Shown here: positions 9,066 through 17,428 of the stretch, in pieces
Layout of the letters: each line of letters begins with the position of its first letter
How positions within the stretch are numbered: position 1 is the first letter of the stretch
Source: Anaeromicrobium sediminis
GTDB lineage: Bacteria; Bacillota; Clostridia; Peptostreptococcales; Thermotaleaceae
Assembly (NCBI RefSeq): GCF_002270055.1
Contig: NZ_NIBG01000003.1
Coordinates: 124,001-188,000, forward strand
Direction of reading: 5' to 3'
Length of the DNA: 64,000 nucleotides
Made by a program: the position numbers and the translations under genes
Notes under the pieces: generated by a model
The model's database searches: none
What the model was told of the DNA's origin: nothing
The model's input: only the letters and a program-made list of their open reading frames with translations

Positions 9066-9740
9066 ATGAAAAAATTAATAGGATTAGCTTTAATAGGAAC
9101 AATGTTACTTTCAACAGGAGCTGCATTTGCAGATAATACAGAATACATAAAGAGAGAAGGAACTAAACAAAGACCAGGAATAGTAAAGGAATTTGATAAG
9201 GAAAAGGCTGTAGAGAGAATTGAAAAATTACAAGAAGAAGGAAAGATAACAGCAGAACAAGCTAAAGAGATGATGGATAGAGTAGATGAAAGAGAATATC
9301 TTGGTGACATGAGAGATTTATCGATGGAAGAGAAAATTGATAAAGTTAAAGACCTAGTAGATGAAGGTAAGATAGATGAAGATAGATATGATGATATTGT
9401 AAAGAGAATAGAGCAAAGGGAAGAATTAAAAGGATTAAAAGATCTATCTAAAGAAGAAAGACAAGAAAAAATTCAAGAGCTAATAGACGAAGGTAAATTA
9501 GATGAAGACTTTGTAAAGAGATTCAAAGAAGGTCGTAAAGATCATGGAAAAAGACCTGGAGTATTTGGAGAAGATTTCAGAGAGTTATCTAAAGAAGAGA
9601 AAATAGAAAAAATCAATGATTTAGTAGAAGAAGGTAAGTTAGAACAAGAAAAAGCAGAAAAGATGATTCAAGCTATAGAAGAAGGAAAGACATTTGAAAG
9701 AGGAGCTAAAGGAGAAAGAGGCGCAAGAAGAGCTCAATAA
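9066..9740 (+). CDS. Secreted acidic helical-repeat protein (paralogue 3)
   Basis: 224 aa. The signal peptide is the same as in paralogue 2 (cleavage after AFA), followed by the same charged helical units (EKLQEEGKITAEQAKEMMDR and VKDLVDEGKIDEDRYDDIV). It has a single short linker (GRKDHGKRPG) and the C-terminal unit ending GAKGERGARRAQ. It lies 5.5 kb from the other two, separated by the EamA and DUF6882 genes and the scar of a lost copy, so the family spread by tandem duplication and later insertions. Function unknown. Confidence 0.85.
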   Translation: MKKLIGLALIGTMLLSTGAAFADNTEYIKREGTKQRPGIVKEFDKEKAVERIEKLQEEGKITAEQAKEMMDRVDEREYLGDMRDLSMEEKIDKVKDLVDEGKIDEDRYDDIVKRIEQREELKGLKDLSKEERQEKIQELIDEGKLDEDFVKRFKEGRKDHGKRPGVFGEDFRELSKEEKIEKINDLVEEGKLEQEKAEKMIQAIEEGKTFERGAKGERGARRAQ

Positions 9741-9760
9741 TAAAATGATTAATTAAACTA

Positions 9761-9788
9761 GAAAATCCCAAATAGGGATTTTTTAGTT
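9761..9788 (+). terminator. Terminator of helical-repeat paralogue 3
   Basis: AAAATCCC, loop AAAT and AGGGATTTTTTAG, in the same position as for the other paralogues. Confidence 0.8.
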
Positions 9789-9958
9789 TTTCATAATATA
9801 TATAATAAAAATTATAGATGTAGGCATGATATAGAATATTAAAATGAATCACATTATAGTACTAAAGTACTATGTATGATTTATAAGTATATTTTTGTAA
9901 ATAATATATGGTAATATATGTATGGATGAATACAACCAAGTACACAGGGGGAGACAAA

Positions 9959-10837
9959 ATGGGGTTACTGGAAAAGTTCTTTGGTAAAAGGAAGAAAAGA
10001 GTTAAAGAAAGTGAAAAAGTAATAGAAGATAGCCAACCTGCCATATCCTTAATATTTAATGAATTACCTATAATAGATAGTGAAGTTGTAGGTAAAAGAA
10101 TAGAAGAAATAGAATCATTAAAGGGTTCTGTTCACATTACACTAGATAAGGAACTAAATGATGGAGAGAATATATTATCCGTTATAGAATTTGATGATCA
10201 TAAAATTAAGCTAGTAGGATTTAATGGACCATTACCAAGTAATACAATTAATCATACAGTAAATTGCTCATACTGGAAACCGGATGAAAAGGAAGTTATG
10301 AGGAATCATAAAGCACATATAATATGCTACTACCATGGTAAAAATTCAGATCCTATAGAAAAATATATAGCCTTATATAAGGTAGCTTATGCCTTTATGG
10401 AAAATGGTTTGATAGGGTTAATTAATGAAGATGCTTGGACTTGCAATCTAGCTTATGTTATTGATGATTTAATGAATGAAGGCATGTTAGAAGAATGTAG
10501 AAATGTACCACCATTATTGCTATGGACTAACCTAGTTAAGATGCCAACAGAATCGGGCACATGGATGTTTACAAAGGGTAATCATATCTTTGGTGTAAAT
10601 GATTTTGCATATAAAGGAGATATGTCAAAGGCGTCAGAAGTAAACGAAATATTTAATAACATATTCTATTATATATATGAGAACAAGGTTAATGTGGAAG
10701 TAGGACATACACTACAAATAAAAGAGGATGTTTACCTGAAATTTGAAAAGGTTACTGAGGAAAAAGAATATATAGAGGGACCATTAGGAACTTTAGTCAT
10801 AGAAAGGATAAATCCTAATGATATAAATTCATATTAA
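9959..10837 (+). CDS. DUF4261-type protein
   Basis: 292 aa from the ATG after GGGGGAGA; the frame stays open upstream to 9908 but that part has no ribosome-binding site. The N-terminus is a basic stretch (FFGKRKKRVKESEK). The body has alternating strands with MRNHKAHIICYYHG in the middle, the LPPLLLWTNLVKM-like block, and the aromatic GTWMFTKGNHIFGVNDFAY. This pattern fits proteins annotated DUF4261, of unknown role. No membrane segments. It is followed by its own terminator. Confidence 0.65.
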   Translation: MGLLEKFFGKRKKRVKESEKVIEDSQPAISLIFNELPIIDSEVVGKRIEEIESLKGSVHITLDKELNDGENILSVIEFDDHKIKLVGFNGPLPSNTINHTVNCSYWKPDEKEVMRNHKAHIICYYHGKNSDPIEKYIALYKVAYAFMENGLIGLINEDAWTCNLAYVIDDLMNEGMLEECRNVPPLLLWTNLVKMPTESGTWMFTKGNHIFGVNDFAYKGDMSKASEVNEIFNNIFYYIYENKVNVEVGHTLQIKEDVYLKFEKVTEEKEYIEGPLGTLVIERINPNDINSY

Positions 10838-10842
10838 ATATT

Positions 10843-10870
10843 AGAGCAAGCTTTATAGAGCTTGCTTTTT
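10843..10870 (+). terminator. Terminator of the DUF4261-like gene
   Basis: AGCAAGCT and AGCTTGCT form an 8-bp stem followed by TTTTTCTG. Confidence 0.8.
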
Positions 10871-10996
10871 CTGTTATCATTATTCTTAATAAGGAAAATG
10901 TAAAAATTTTGAAGAATATAAGGCTATAGTATAGGTCGATAAAATAATATTTATATTATGACCAATCACAATAATATAAAAAATGGGGTGATAAAT

Positions 10997-11512
10997 ATGA
11001 AACTTGAACTAATAAGACCTAATATGGAAATGAAAGAAGAATATTATGATTACATTAATGAGTGGCAAAAAAGTGGTGAAGATATGATTCCTTACTCTGT
11101 AGAACCATTGGATATGGATTATGAAGGATGGCTAGATTATACATATAAAATAGAGAATAAGGATACTTGCCCATCCCATCTAGTGACCGCACATACATAC
11201 TTCCTAGTTTCAGAAGATAAAAGAATTATAGGAGCAATAAATATTAGACATTATTTAAATGATTATTTATTTAACTTTGGTGGACATATTGGTTACGGAA
11301 TTCGTACATCAGAGAGAAAAAAAGGTTATGCATCATTAATGTTATCCTTAGGCTTAGCCATATCAAAGGACCTTGGAATAGATAAAGTATTAATATGTTG
11401 TGATAAGAATAATATAGGTTCTGCCAAAACAATTATGAATAATGGTGGAGTTTTAGAAAATGAAGTTCATAAAGATGGAGAAATAATTCAAAGATATTGG
11501 ATTGAACTTTAA
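10997..11512 (+). CDS. GNAT-family N-acetyltransferase
   Basis: 171 aa from MKLELIRPNMEMKEEY, preceded by GGGGTGATAA. The second half carries the GNAT acetyl-CoA loop in GYGIRTSERKKGYASLMLSLGL (R/QxxGxG/A-like) and the terminal KNNIGSAKTIMNNGGVLENE typical of the family. Family members transfer an acetyl group from acetyl-CoA to a small amine or a protein N-terminus; the substrate here cannot be told. It lies 25 nt upstream of the PhzF gene and probably shares its transcript. Confidence 0.85.
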   Translation: MKLELIRPNMEMKEEYYDYINEWQKSGEDMIPYSVEPLDMDYEGWLDYTYKIENKDTCPSHLVTAHTYFLVSEDKRIIGAINIRHYLNDYLFNFGGHIGYGIRTSERKKGYASLMLSLGLAISKDLGIDKVLICCDKNNIGSAKTIMNNGGVLENEVHKDGEIIQRYWIEL

Positions 11513-11537
11513 TATATAAACATAAGGGGATTAACAT

Positions 11538-12440
11538 ATGAAGACAAAAGAATTTTACGTAGTAAATAGTTTTGCAAAAAAATCATTTGAAGGTAACCCA
11601 GCGGCCATATTTGTGGAAGGTAATGAAATAGATGAAAAAAAAATGCAGGCAATTGCCCGCCAAATGAATTTAGTAGAGACTGTATTTATTATGGAACCAG
11701 ATAATAAAAAGGAATATGATTTTGAACTAAGATACTTTACTCCTATTAAAGAAGTACCCATAGCAGGACATCCTACTGTTGCCGCATTTATTGCCCTTGA
11801 AGCTTCAGGGAAGATACATATTTCTAATAAATCTAATTACATAATTAAAACAAAGGCAGGCTTACAAGAGATAAAAGTACATAAAGATAATGACGAAACT
11901 ATAGTTATGATGGAATCATCAAAACCAGTCTTTTACCAAGAGATTATAGATAGACATGAAGTTGCACAAGTACTTGGTGTAAATGTGGATGATTTCATTG
12001 AAGACTTACCCATTGAGCCAGTTCATACAGGACTGGGACATATAGTAGTTCCTGTAAAGTCAATGGATGCCTTAATGAAAGTAAAAAGAAATATTAACGA
12101 GTTAAAAGAACTTTGTAGTAGAGTAAATATGAGTGAAGCACAAGTATTTACCTTTGAAACCTATGATGGAAAATCCAATATACATACAAGAAACATATGC
12201 CCACGAAATGGAATAGAAGACCCAGGCTGTGGAATAGGTAATTCAGCAGTAAGTGCATATATATTAAAAAATAAATATCCCAACGAAAGAGAAATAAGGT
12301 TAAAAGCAGAACAGGGTACAATCGTAAATATGCCTTGCGTAATTGAAACATGTACTACTAGGGAGGAAGGTAATAATATGAGAGTCTTAGTAGGGGGAAC
12401 AGGGAGAGTTATGATAAAAGGGGAATGTAATATTGAATAA
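11538..12440 (+). CDS. PhzF-family isomerase-like protein
   Basis: 300 aa, the normal length for the family. Key motifs are VNSFAKKSFEGNPAAIF at the N-terminus, LRYFTPIKEVPIAGHPTVAAF around residues 64-84 and the second-domain PRNGIEDPGCGIGNSAVSAY near residue 225. The fold is the two-domain DapF-like barrel. Family members isomerise small metabolites; the founder acts in phenazine synthesis, but most homologues have no known substrate. It ends at a strong terminator. Confidence 0.9.
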   Translation: MKTKEFYVVNSFAKKSFEGNPAAIFVEGNEIDEKKMQAIARQMNLVETVFIMEPDNKKEYDFELRYFTPIKEVPIAGHPTVAAFIALEASGKIHISNKSNYIIKTKAGLQEIKVHKDNDETIVMMESSKPVFYQEIIDRHEVAQVLGVNVDDFIEDLPIEPVHTGLGHIVVPVKSMDALMKVKRNINELKELCSRVNMSEAQVFTFETYDGKSNIHTRNICPRNGIEDPGCGIGNSAVSAYILKNKYPNEREIRLKAEQGTIVNMPCVIETCTTREEGNNMRVLVGGTGRVMIKGECNIE

Positions 12441-12454
12441 ATAAAGATAAAATT

Positions 12455-12485
12455 AGCTACTAGGAGTCCTAGTAGTATTTTTTTA
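12455..12485 (+). terminator. Terminator of the GNAT-PhzF unit
   Basis: AGCTACTAGG and CCTAGTAGT around a 2-3 nt loop are followed by ATTTTTTT. A close relative lies at 38081-38111. Confidence 0.85.
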
Positions 12486-12537
12486 TTTAAAAACACAAAA
12501 TGAATGCCAGCTTACGTTAGGATAAACGAGAAATGAA

Positions 12538-12566
12538 TTTCCATAAAAATACAAAAATAGTATAAT
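12538..12566 (+). promoter_or_regulatory. Promoter of shared type TTTCCA-N17-TATAAT (copy 1)
   Basis: TTTCCA at 12538, a 17-nt AT-rich spacer ending in TAG, and TATAAT at 12561. The same arrangement with a similar spacer occurs at 26697, 38163 and 62529. Confidence 0.6.
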
Positions 12567-12590
12567 TAGAAAGAAGGATTATGATGAATA

Positions 12591-13175
12591 TTGAAGAGGG
12601 AAACAGCCATATTATTTGTAATATATTCAGCAGGTCTTATATTAGGAGAAGTTATTATATTAAAAGTTGATGATATAGATAGCAAGAGGATGATGATTCA
12701 TATAAAACAGGCAAAGGGGAGAAAGTATAGGTATACCGTATTATCAGATACAGCACTTAAAATCCTTAGGCAATATGCAAAGGAATATAGACCAAAGGAC
12801 TGGCTTTTTCCAGGTGGAAATGAAGGCGAACATCTCCATGATAGGTCAGTTCAGAAGATATTTAAAAGAGCATGTGAGAAAGCCAAGATAAAGAAGAATG
12901 CAACTGTTCATATATTAAGGCATTCATTTGCTACACATCTGCTAGAAGGCGGTACAGATCTCAGATGTGCAATTTTAGAAAGAGGATATATGTGTATTGC
13001 TAGTTGCTCGTCAGGGTCCGGAGATCCTTTTTTTATACCAATAAACCAGGGCGATAATCCACCTGTTTTTAGAGTTTTCCATGATTTTGGAGAAGATACT
13101 GATTTGATTCTTAAAGAAGGTATGTCATTGGTAGCAGAAAAATTATCAGATTTTTTTAGAAACGCAATAGTTTAA
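12591..13175 (+). pseudogene. Truncated tyrosine recombinase fused in frame to a SUKH (SMI1/KNR4) tail
   Basis: Residues 1-125 belong to the catalytic domain of a tyrosine recombinase: ILFVIYSAGLILGEVIILKVDDID, then WLFPGGNEGEHLHDRSVQ and the HxxR box in HILRHSFATHLLEGGTDLR. The N-terminal DNA-binding domain, the first catalytic Arg (LGEV where R-x-x-E is usual) and the C-terminal LLGH and Tyr segment are all missing. After residue ~125 the frame continues as GSGDPFFIPINQGDNPPVFRVFHDFGED, a SUKH-family immunity protein C-terminus. The fusion joins a dead recombinase to the end of what was probably the first cassette; an attC-like site follows 38 nt later. The spacing before HLHD lacks the long patch typical of IntI, so Xer-like or IntI-like ancestry cannot be decided. 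Confidence 0.8.
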
Positions 13176-13210
13176 TGGATTATGATTTTAATATATATTG
13201 AATAGTCATT

Positions 13211-13278
13211 ATATAACAATGTATTGTGGTCATCATATAAAGAATATATATGACGGCCACAATACGAGTACGTTACAC
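13211..13278 (+). repeat. attC-like site 1
   Basis: Left core ATATAAC (13211-13217) and right core GTTACAC (13272-13278) bracket a stem GTATTGTGG (13221-13229) / CCACAATAC (13257-13265). The spacer is asymmetric: 3 nt on the left and 6 nt (GAGTAC) on the right. Confidence 0.75.
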
Positions 13279-13327
13279 AACATGCTTTTAATAGGTACTG
13301 TTGGTTAAAAGAAGGAAGTGAGGATAT

Positions 13328-13942
13328 ATGGAAAACAACATTTTTGTGTTTACAATGAGTAGATTTAACCACATAGATTTTAATAGAAAACATATAGATG
13401 TAGATGATATAAAGGAGATAAAAAAGGAATATAAGAATTATGAAAAATCTATGTATTATAATGATGTTACAAATATATTAGAAGATATTGAAAATGCAAT
13501 TCTGAATTTTAAAGGTGAGAAAAGATATTATGAAATTAATAAATTATGTGGTAATGCTAAACAAATGGTAAAGTATCAAATAAACTGTAAGATAGATAAT
13601 TTTAGTAAAAAAATACAACAGACTAATATCTCTGACTATTATATCTATAAAATAGATTCAGAGAACTTACATATTGTAGGGAGTTTTGATTTATCTTATT
13701 ACTATGAAGTTGAAATAGTACTTCATGGTGTTGAATTTATATCATGCCCCACATATACCTCATTTGATTTTATAAAAATAATCGGAACAAATGATAATAT
13801 TAAAGAGTTACCAGACTTCATAAAAAATAATGAAGATAAAAGTATAATATTTTTTATGGAAGATGAATTTTCACAATGTAAAAATTTTATAGTAGCTAGT
13901 GACATAAGTTTTAAATGGGGATTGAAGCATTGGAATAAATAA
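13328..13942 (+). CDS. Cassette-encoded protein of unknown function
   Basis: 204 aa, preceded by GAAGGAAGTGAGG. It has a charged helical first half (DIKEIKKEYKNYEKSMYYNDVTNILEDIEN), then beta-like stretches including DLSYYYEVEIVLHGVEFISCPTY, and ends FKWGLKHWNK. No membrane segment, signal peptide or catalytic motif is recognisable. It is bracketed by attC-like sites at 13211 and 13984, so it is a single-gene cassette. Compact size and lack of conserved motifs fit many integron cassette proteins; an immunity or binding role would be a guess. Confidence 0.6.
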   Translation: MENNIFVFTMSRFNHIDFNRKHIDVDDIKEIKKEYKNYEKSMYYNDVTNILEDIENAILNFKGEKRYYEINKLCGNAKQMVKYQINCKIDNFSKKIQQTNISDYYIYKIDSENLHIVGSFDLSYYYEVEIVLHGVEFISCPTYTSFDFIKIIGTNDNIKELPDFIKNNEDKSIIFFMEDEFSQCKNFIVASDISFKWGLKHWNK

Positions 13943-13983
13943 AGTGAATAAAATATGTTCACTTAGCTAATGGGTAGTACATC

Positions 13984-14056
13984 GTGTAATATGCTATATT
14001 GCGACAGTTCACAAAAGCCATGTGAACTGTCGCAATATAGCAAGACCGTTATATGA
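13984..14056 (+). repeat. attC-like site 2 (22-bp perfect stem)
   Basis: A perfect 22-bp stem (13992-14013 with 14021-14042, starting TGCTATATTGCG) has a 7-nt loop. On the right it is followed by AGACC and the core GTTATAT (14048-14054). The left core is degenerate (GTGTAAT). Confidence 0.75.
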
Positions 14057-14122
14057 AAGAATGGTTGGATTTGGATTAAGGTAGTCCTTTGAAGAATTTA
14101 AAGCTGAGAGGAGCAATTTTTA

Positions 14123-14400
14123 ATGATTAGTCATATACACATACTGGGAGCTTCTGGTTCAGGAACCACTACATTAGGTGGGGAATTATCCAAATGATTA
14201 GGCTATGTTCAGAAACTTCTAAAGGAACAGTTGGACAAATAGGGTCAATGGATACTCACTGATTGGAGAGATATGTTCATTCCTTATTTTGATTTAGTAA
14301 TATACTTGTGGATACCACAAGATATTTGGAGATGTTTTAAAAGAGAATTTAACAAAGGGGTCAAAATTATCAGTAGTATCAGCTTATTTTACAATACATA
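14123..14400 (+). pseudogene. P-loop kinase-like gene, N-terminal part (broken)
   Basis: Behind GAGAGGAGC an ATG starts MISHIHILGASGSGTTTLG, a Walker A P-loop of an adenylate-kinase-like or AAA-type small NTPase, but TGA follows after 24 codons. The rest is readable in other frames, including WILTDWRDMFIPYFDLVIYLWIPQDI and KREFN, the middle part of the same family. At least one stop and one frameshift are needed. The matching C-terminus is at 15152-15247, beyond an intact acyltransferase gene. Decayed cassette cargo. Confidence 0.7.
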
Positions 14401-14436
14401 ATTTCAAGTATAGAAGCATTCGGGAGGAGTAAGCAA

Positions 14437-15138
14437 ATGATATCCACTACAATGGCAAAAATTATTAATATTTTACCGGATAAATTTGTCACATACATAT
14501 CTAAAAAAGTTGTTGATAAATACCTAAAAAAATATGCCAATATAAACATAGAGGGAAGTGAAAACTTAAAGGGAATAAAAACACCAACTATTTTTATATG
14601 TAATCATTTAAGCAATTCTGATGGATTAGTTTTAGACAAGGCTTTAAAAGAGATTGATCCAACTTTTGTAGCAGGTGTAAAGCTGTCAAATAGTGCTGTT
14701 ACAAGTATAGGGGTTAATGTAATAAAGACTACAAATATAAAACCTAATACTGCTGATAAAAAGGGTCTTAAGAAAATTATTAAGCTCGTTAAGCAAGGGG
14801 AAAGTTTATTGATTTTCCCAGAAGGAACTAGAAGTAGAGTTGGTAGTTTGATAGAAGCAAAGAAAGGAATCCTTCTTATAGCAAGAATGACAGGAACACC
14901 TATTGTACCTATTGGATTATACGGGACAGAAAAACTGTTACCTATAAATAAAGAAGGAGATATGAGTGCGGAAACCTTTAATTATACAGATGTTCATATT
15001 AACATTGGAAAACAATTTGAATTTCCCAAGAGAGCAAAAGAGCAAGATAAAAAAGAATATGAAGATTTTGCCACAAAATATATAATGAAGAAAATAGCAG
15101 AATTATTACCTGAGAATTATAGAGGAGTATATAAATAA
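14437..15138 (+). CDS. 1-acyl-sn-glycerol-3-phosphate acyltransferase family protein (PlsC-like)
   Basis: 233 aa with the acyltransferase boxes in order: NHLSNSD (the HX4D catalytic motif, residues ~57-62), FPEGTRSR (~128) and GTPIVPIGLYG (~155). These bind glycerol-phosphate and catalyse acyl transfer in phospholipid synthesis or membrane remodelling at the inner membrane face. GGGAGGAG stands before ATG. It lies between the two halves of a kinase-like pseudogene inside one attC-bounded segment, so it was inserted there or is one survivor of a two-gene cassette. Likely functional. Confidence 0.88.
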   Translation: MISTTMAKIINILPDKFVTYISKKVVDKYLKKYANINIEGSENLKGIKTPTIFICNHLSNSDGLVLDKALKEIDPTFVAGVKLSNSAVTSIGVNVIKTTNIKPNTADKKGLKKIIKLVKQGESLLIFPEGTRSRVGSLIEAKKGILLIARMTGTPIVPIGLYGTEKLLPINKEGDMSAETFNYTDVHINIGKQFEFPKRAKEQDKKEYEDFATKYIMKKIAELLPENYRGVYK

Positions 15139-15151
15139 GTAGACTGAAAAC

Positions 15152-15247
15152 AGGCTGGATAATATTCCTTGTCGGGTATTAAGATTAGAAGGATTACATG
15201 AGCTAGAATATAAAGTTAACGAAATAATTAAGGGGATTAGGAATTAA
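15152..15247 (+). pseudogene. P-loop kinase-like gene, C-terminal fragment
   Basis: The frame RLDNIPCRVLRLEGLHELEY...KGIRN resembles the C-terminal strand-helix of the small kinase-like NTPase family whose P-loop part is at 14123 (typical ends read LPCPVIRLEGD...). It begins 14 nt after the PlsC stop codon and has no start. It therefore looks like the severed tail of the same ancestral gene. Confidence 0.5.
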
Positions 15248-15285
15248 AATCTGGGGACTTCTTTAGGGTGACCATCCATTCCATC

Positions 15286-15452
15286 GCATAACAAAATGTT
15301 TACGTTCGTTCCTAAGCAGTATTCCTTAAAGGTCGCCCTCACACATTCCCCGGCTAACCGAGTCGATAGCACTTGAACCTAAGATAGGAGCTATCTAAGA
15401 TTCAAGCACTACCTGTAACGCTGGCAAACATCGTAAACAAGGACCGTTATAT
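15286..15452 (+). repeat. attC-like site 3, unusually long (~167 bp) with nested hairpin
   Basis: Left core GCATAAC (15286-15292), then AAAATGTTTACG. The right side has CGTAAACAAGGACC and core GTTATAT (15446-15452), so GTTTACG/CGTAAAC forms the outer stem. The interior holds a second imperfect hairpin, TAGCACTTGAACCTAAGATA paired with TATCTAAGATTCAAGCACTA. Length and GC content are well above neighbouring sites. Confidence 0.7.
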
Positions 15453-15567
15453 GTAATTTTGATAAACAGAGAGACCGTTCATAGTTTTTAAGAGCATTTG
15501 TATTATATGTAATTGTAAAAAAGTGTGAACTTAATAATATTAAAAAGCTATATAGGAGAGAATTTTT

Positions 15568-16386
15568 ATGATTAATGGAATTTTCAAAGATACAATGGCA
15601 AATATGAAGTGGACTGAAATAAAAAACTTAGCTGATAAAAATGCACTTGTCTTGTTACCGTTAGGAGTCATTGAAGAGCATGGCCCACAATTATGTTTAG
15701 GAACAGATATTTATACTGCTCATATTTATTGCCTCGCTATAAAAGAAAAGCTTGAAGAAAAGGGACATAAAGTTGTAATTGCCCCACCTTTTTATTGGGG
15801 TGTTTGCCAATCGACAGGTGGGTTTGTAGGTTCTTTCCAAATACGAAAAGAGACCGCGAAAGCATTGATTTCAGATATTTTATTATCACTGTCAGAGTTT
15901 GGTTTCAATAATGTTTTTGGTGTTAATGCACATGGAGATATTGAGCATAACATAGCAATAATAGAAGCTTTCAGGGAAGCTTATGAGAAATTGCATATAA
16001 ACGCTTGTTATGCTTTTGATGAGTGGAGGTTTCCACACTTTGGACTAAAGTTGGAGGAATCCTATTTATGCCCAATAAAACCACAAACAATTAATGTAAG
16101 CAAGACAGAAATTCCTGATGTGCACGGTGGCGATATTGAAACAGCTATGATATATGAGTTCTACCCAACTCTGGTTGATGTTGAAAAAGCAAAATCTTTA
16201 CCTCCGGTTACCTTAGATGACAACAATGGTGGAGATTGGTTGTTTGGTGGTCACATAAAAGAACTTTCTTCCCAAGGTTATTTAGGTTCTCCTGCCGATT
16301 TTGAATATGTTGATGTTCAAAAAAATGTTGATGATTATGCTTATAGAATATCTGAAGCAATACTAAGACGAATAGTAAAAGCATAA
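15568..16386 (+). CDS. Creatininase-family amidohydrolase
   Basis: 272 aa with the metal-binding motifs of the creatininase/ArfB-like family: LLPLGVIEEHGPQLCLGTD (EHG and D, residues ~31-46), NAHGD (~135) and VHGGDIETAMIYEF (~190). A dinuclear metal site hydrolyses cyclic or linear amide bonds; the natural substrate of members like this is unknown. TAGGAGAG precedes the ATG. A single-gene cassette between attC-like sites 3 and 4, with no sign of decay. Confidence 0.88.
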   Translation: MINGIFKDTMANMKWTEIKNLADKNALVLLPLGVIEEHGPQLCLGTDIYTAHIYCLAIKEKLEEKGHKVVIAPPFYWGVCQSTGGFVGSFQIRKETAKALISDILLSLSEFGFNNVFGVNAHGDIEHNIAIIEAFREAYEKLHINACYAFDEWRFPHFGLKLEESYLCPIKPQTINVSKTEIPDVHGGDIETAMIYEFYPTLVDVEKAKSLPPVTLDDNNGGDWLFGGHIKELSSQGYLGSPADFEYVDVQKNVDDYAYRISEAILRRIVKA

Positions 16387-16481
16387 TACTAAGTTAAGCT
16401 AGTTCCTAAAGTTCTTATATTGTGAAAATAGTCAAAAGATAACCTAAGCAGATATTATTCAAGGTGTAGTGGTTGAAACTA

Positions 16482-16597
16482 CATATAATAGAAAAATTTC
16501 CATCCAGCTTAGCTTTAGAAGATAGCCAAGCTACACCTGAGACACTAAGCCAAGTCTGGCTAAGTGTCTCGGCGTCGGAAATTCGAAGCGTTATGCG
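16482..16597 (+). repeat. attC-like site 4, long with nested hairpin
   Basis: Left core CATATAAT (16482-16489) and right core GTTATGC (16590-16596). Outer arm GAAAAATTTCC pairs with GGAAATTCG. Two inner structures are visible: AGCTTAGCT with AGCCAAGCT, and a 14-bp hairpin GAGACACTAAGCCA / TGGCTAAGTGTCTC with one mismatch. Confidence 0.7.
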
Positions 16598-16681
16598 AAA
16601 ATTCAGATGAAGATAGAAATAAACATATGTAAAAGAAAGGGGAGTATGATGAACTATTTATATTCATCATACAAGTAAATT

Positions 16682-17242
16682 ATGAGAGTAATCGAAGTCG
16701 TTCCTTATGATTCAAAATGGGAAAAAGAATTCAAAAAAGCAAAGGAATTTTATTCAAAAATTCTTAAAGAACTGAACGTTGAAATTGAACATGTTGGTAG
16801 TACTTCTGTTGAAGGGCTACAGGCTAAACCAATATTAGATATTGATATCATTGTACAAACACAAAAAGAATCCCATAGAGTAATAAAAGCGCTCGAAGAA
16901 GTAGGATATGAGCATATAGGTAATATGGGAATTGAAGGAAGAGACGCATTCCTATATGACAAAGGTAATCCTCAATTAACATGGATACAGCACAATTTAT
17001 ACGTATGTATTAAAGGTAGTGAAAGTCTAAATAATCATCTTCTACTAAGAAATCATTTGAAAAAGAATAAGGAAGCTGTAGAGAAATATGGAGCGTTGAA
17101 GAAGGAACTAGCCAAACGATATCCAAATGATATTGACTCGTACGTAGAAGGTAAAAGTGAGTTAATAGCATCATTTTTGCATGCAGAAGGAATGAGTAAA
17201 GAGGCATTGTTACGCATTGAAAATGCAAACAAGAAAGAATAG
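16682..17242 (+). CDS. GrpB-family protein (UPF0157)
   Basis: 186 aa. It starts MRVIEVVPYDSKWEKEF and carries IEHVGSTSVEGLQAKPILDIDI around residues 36-57, the nucleotidyltransferase-like GS...D-x-D signature of the GrpB family, plus HNLYVC and LLLRNHLKKN. The family has the minimal nucleotidyltransferase fold; its biochemical role is not settled. Intact single-gene cassette. A homologue outside the array lies at 57973. A weak ribosome-binding site may reflect reliance on read-through translation. Confidence 0.88.
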   Translation: MRVIEVVPYDSKWEKEFKKAKEFYSKILKELNVEIEHVGSTSVEGLQAKPILDIDIIVQTQKESHRVIKALEEVGYEHIGNMGIEGRDAFLYDKGNPQLTWIQHNLYVCIKGSESLNNHLLLRNHLKKNKEAVEKYGALKKELAKRYPNDIDSYVEGKSELIASFLHAEGMSKEALLRIENANKKE

Positions 17243-17283
17243 ATTGAGTGTTATTTAGGAGCCTGAAACACGCCTGTATCATC

Positions 17284-17354
17284 GTATAACAAACTATTTG
17301 CATACATTCCACTAGAAAGATATGGAATGTCACAATATAGCTAAAACGTTAAGT
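17284..17354 (+). repeat. attC-like site 5
   Basis: Left core GTATAAC, right core GTTAAGT (17348-17354). Stem parts are CTATTTG / CAATATAG, with an extra base on one side, and ACATTCC (17314-17320) / GGAATGT (17334-17340). The spacer is AAA on the left and CTAAAAC on the right: an unpaired asymmetric central spacer. Confidence 0.8.
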
Positions 17355-17428
17355 GAAATAGTCTATATAGTAGGTAAAAAGAAGTATAAGAAAAATTGAT
17401 AAATATAAACAACAGGAGATGATAGAGT

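Noticed and set aside
12495-12530. GTTAGGAT near 12517 as a possible attI site before the recombinase remnant
   Set aside because: Only a core-like heptamer, with no flanking structure or second site; could be chance in AT-rich DNA.
12591-13000. Definite IntI integrase
   Set aside because: The fragment lacks the extra patch expected before the HLHD segment and has no C-terminal tyrosine; Xer-like origin is equally possible.
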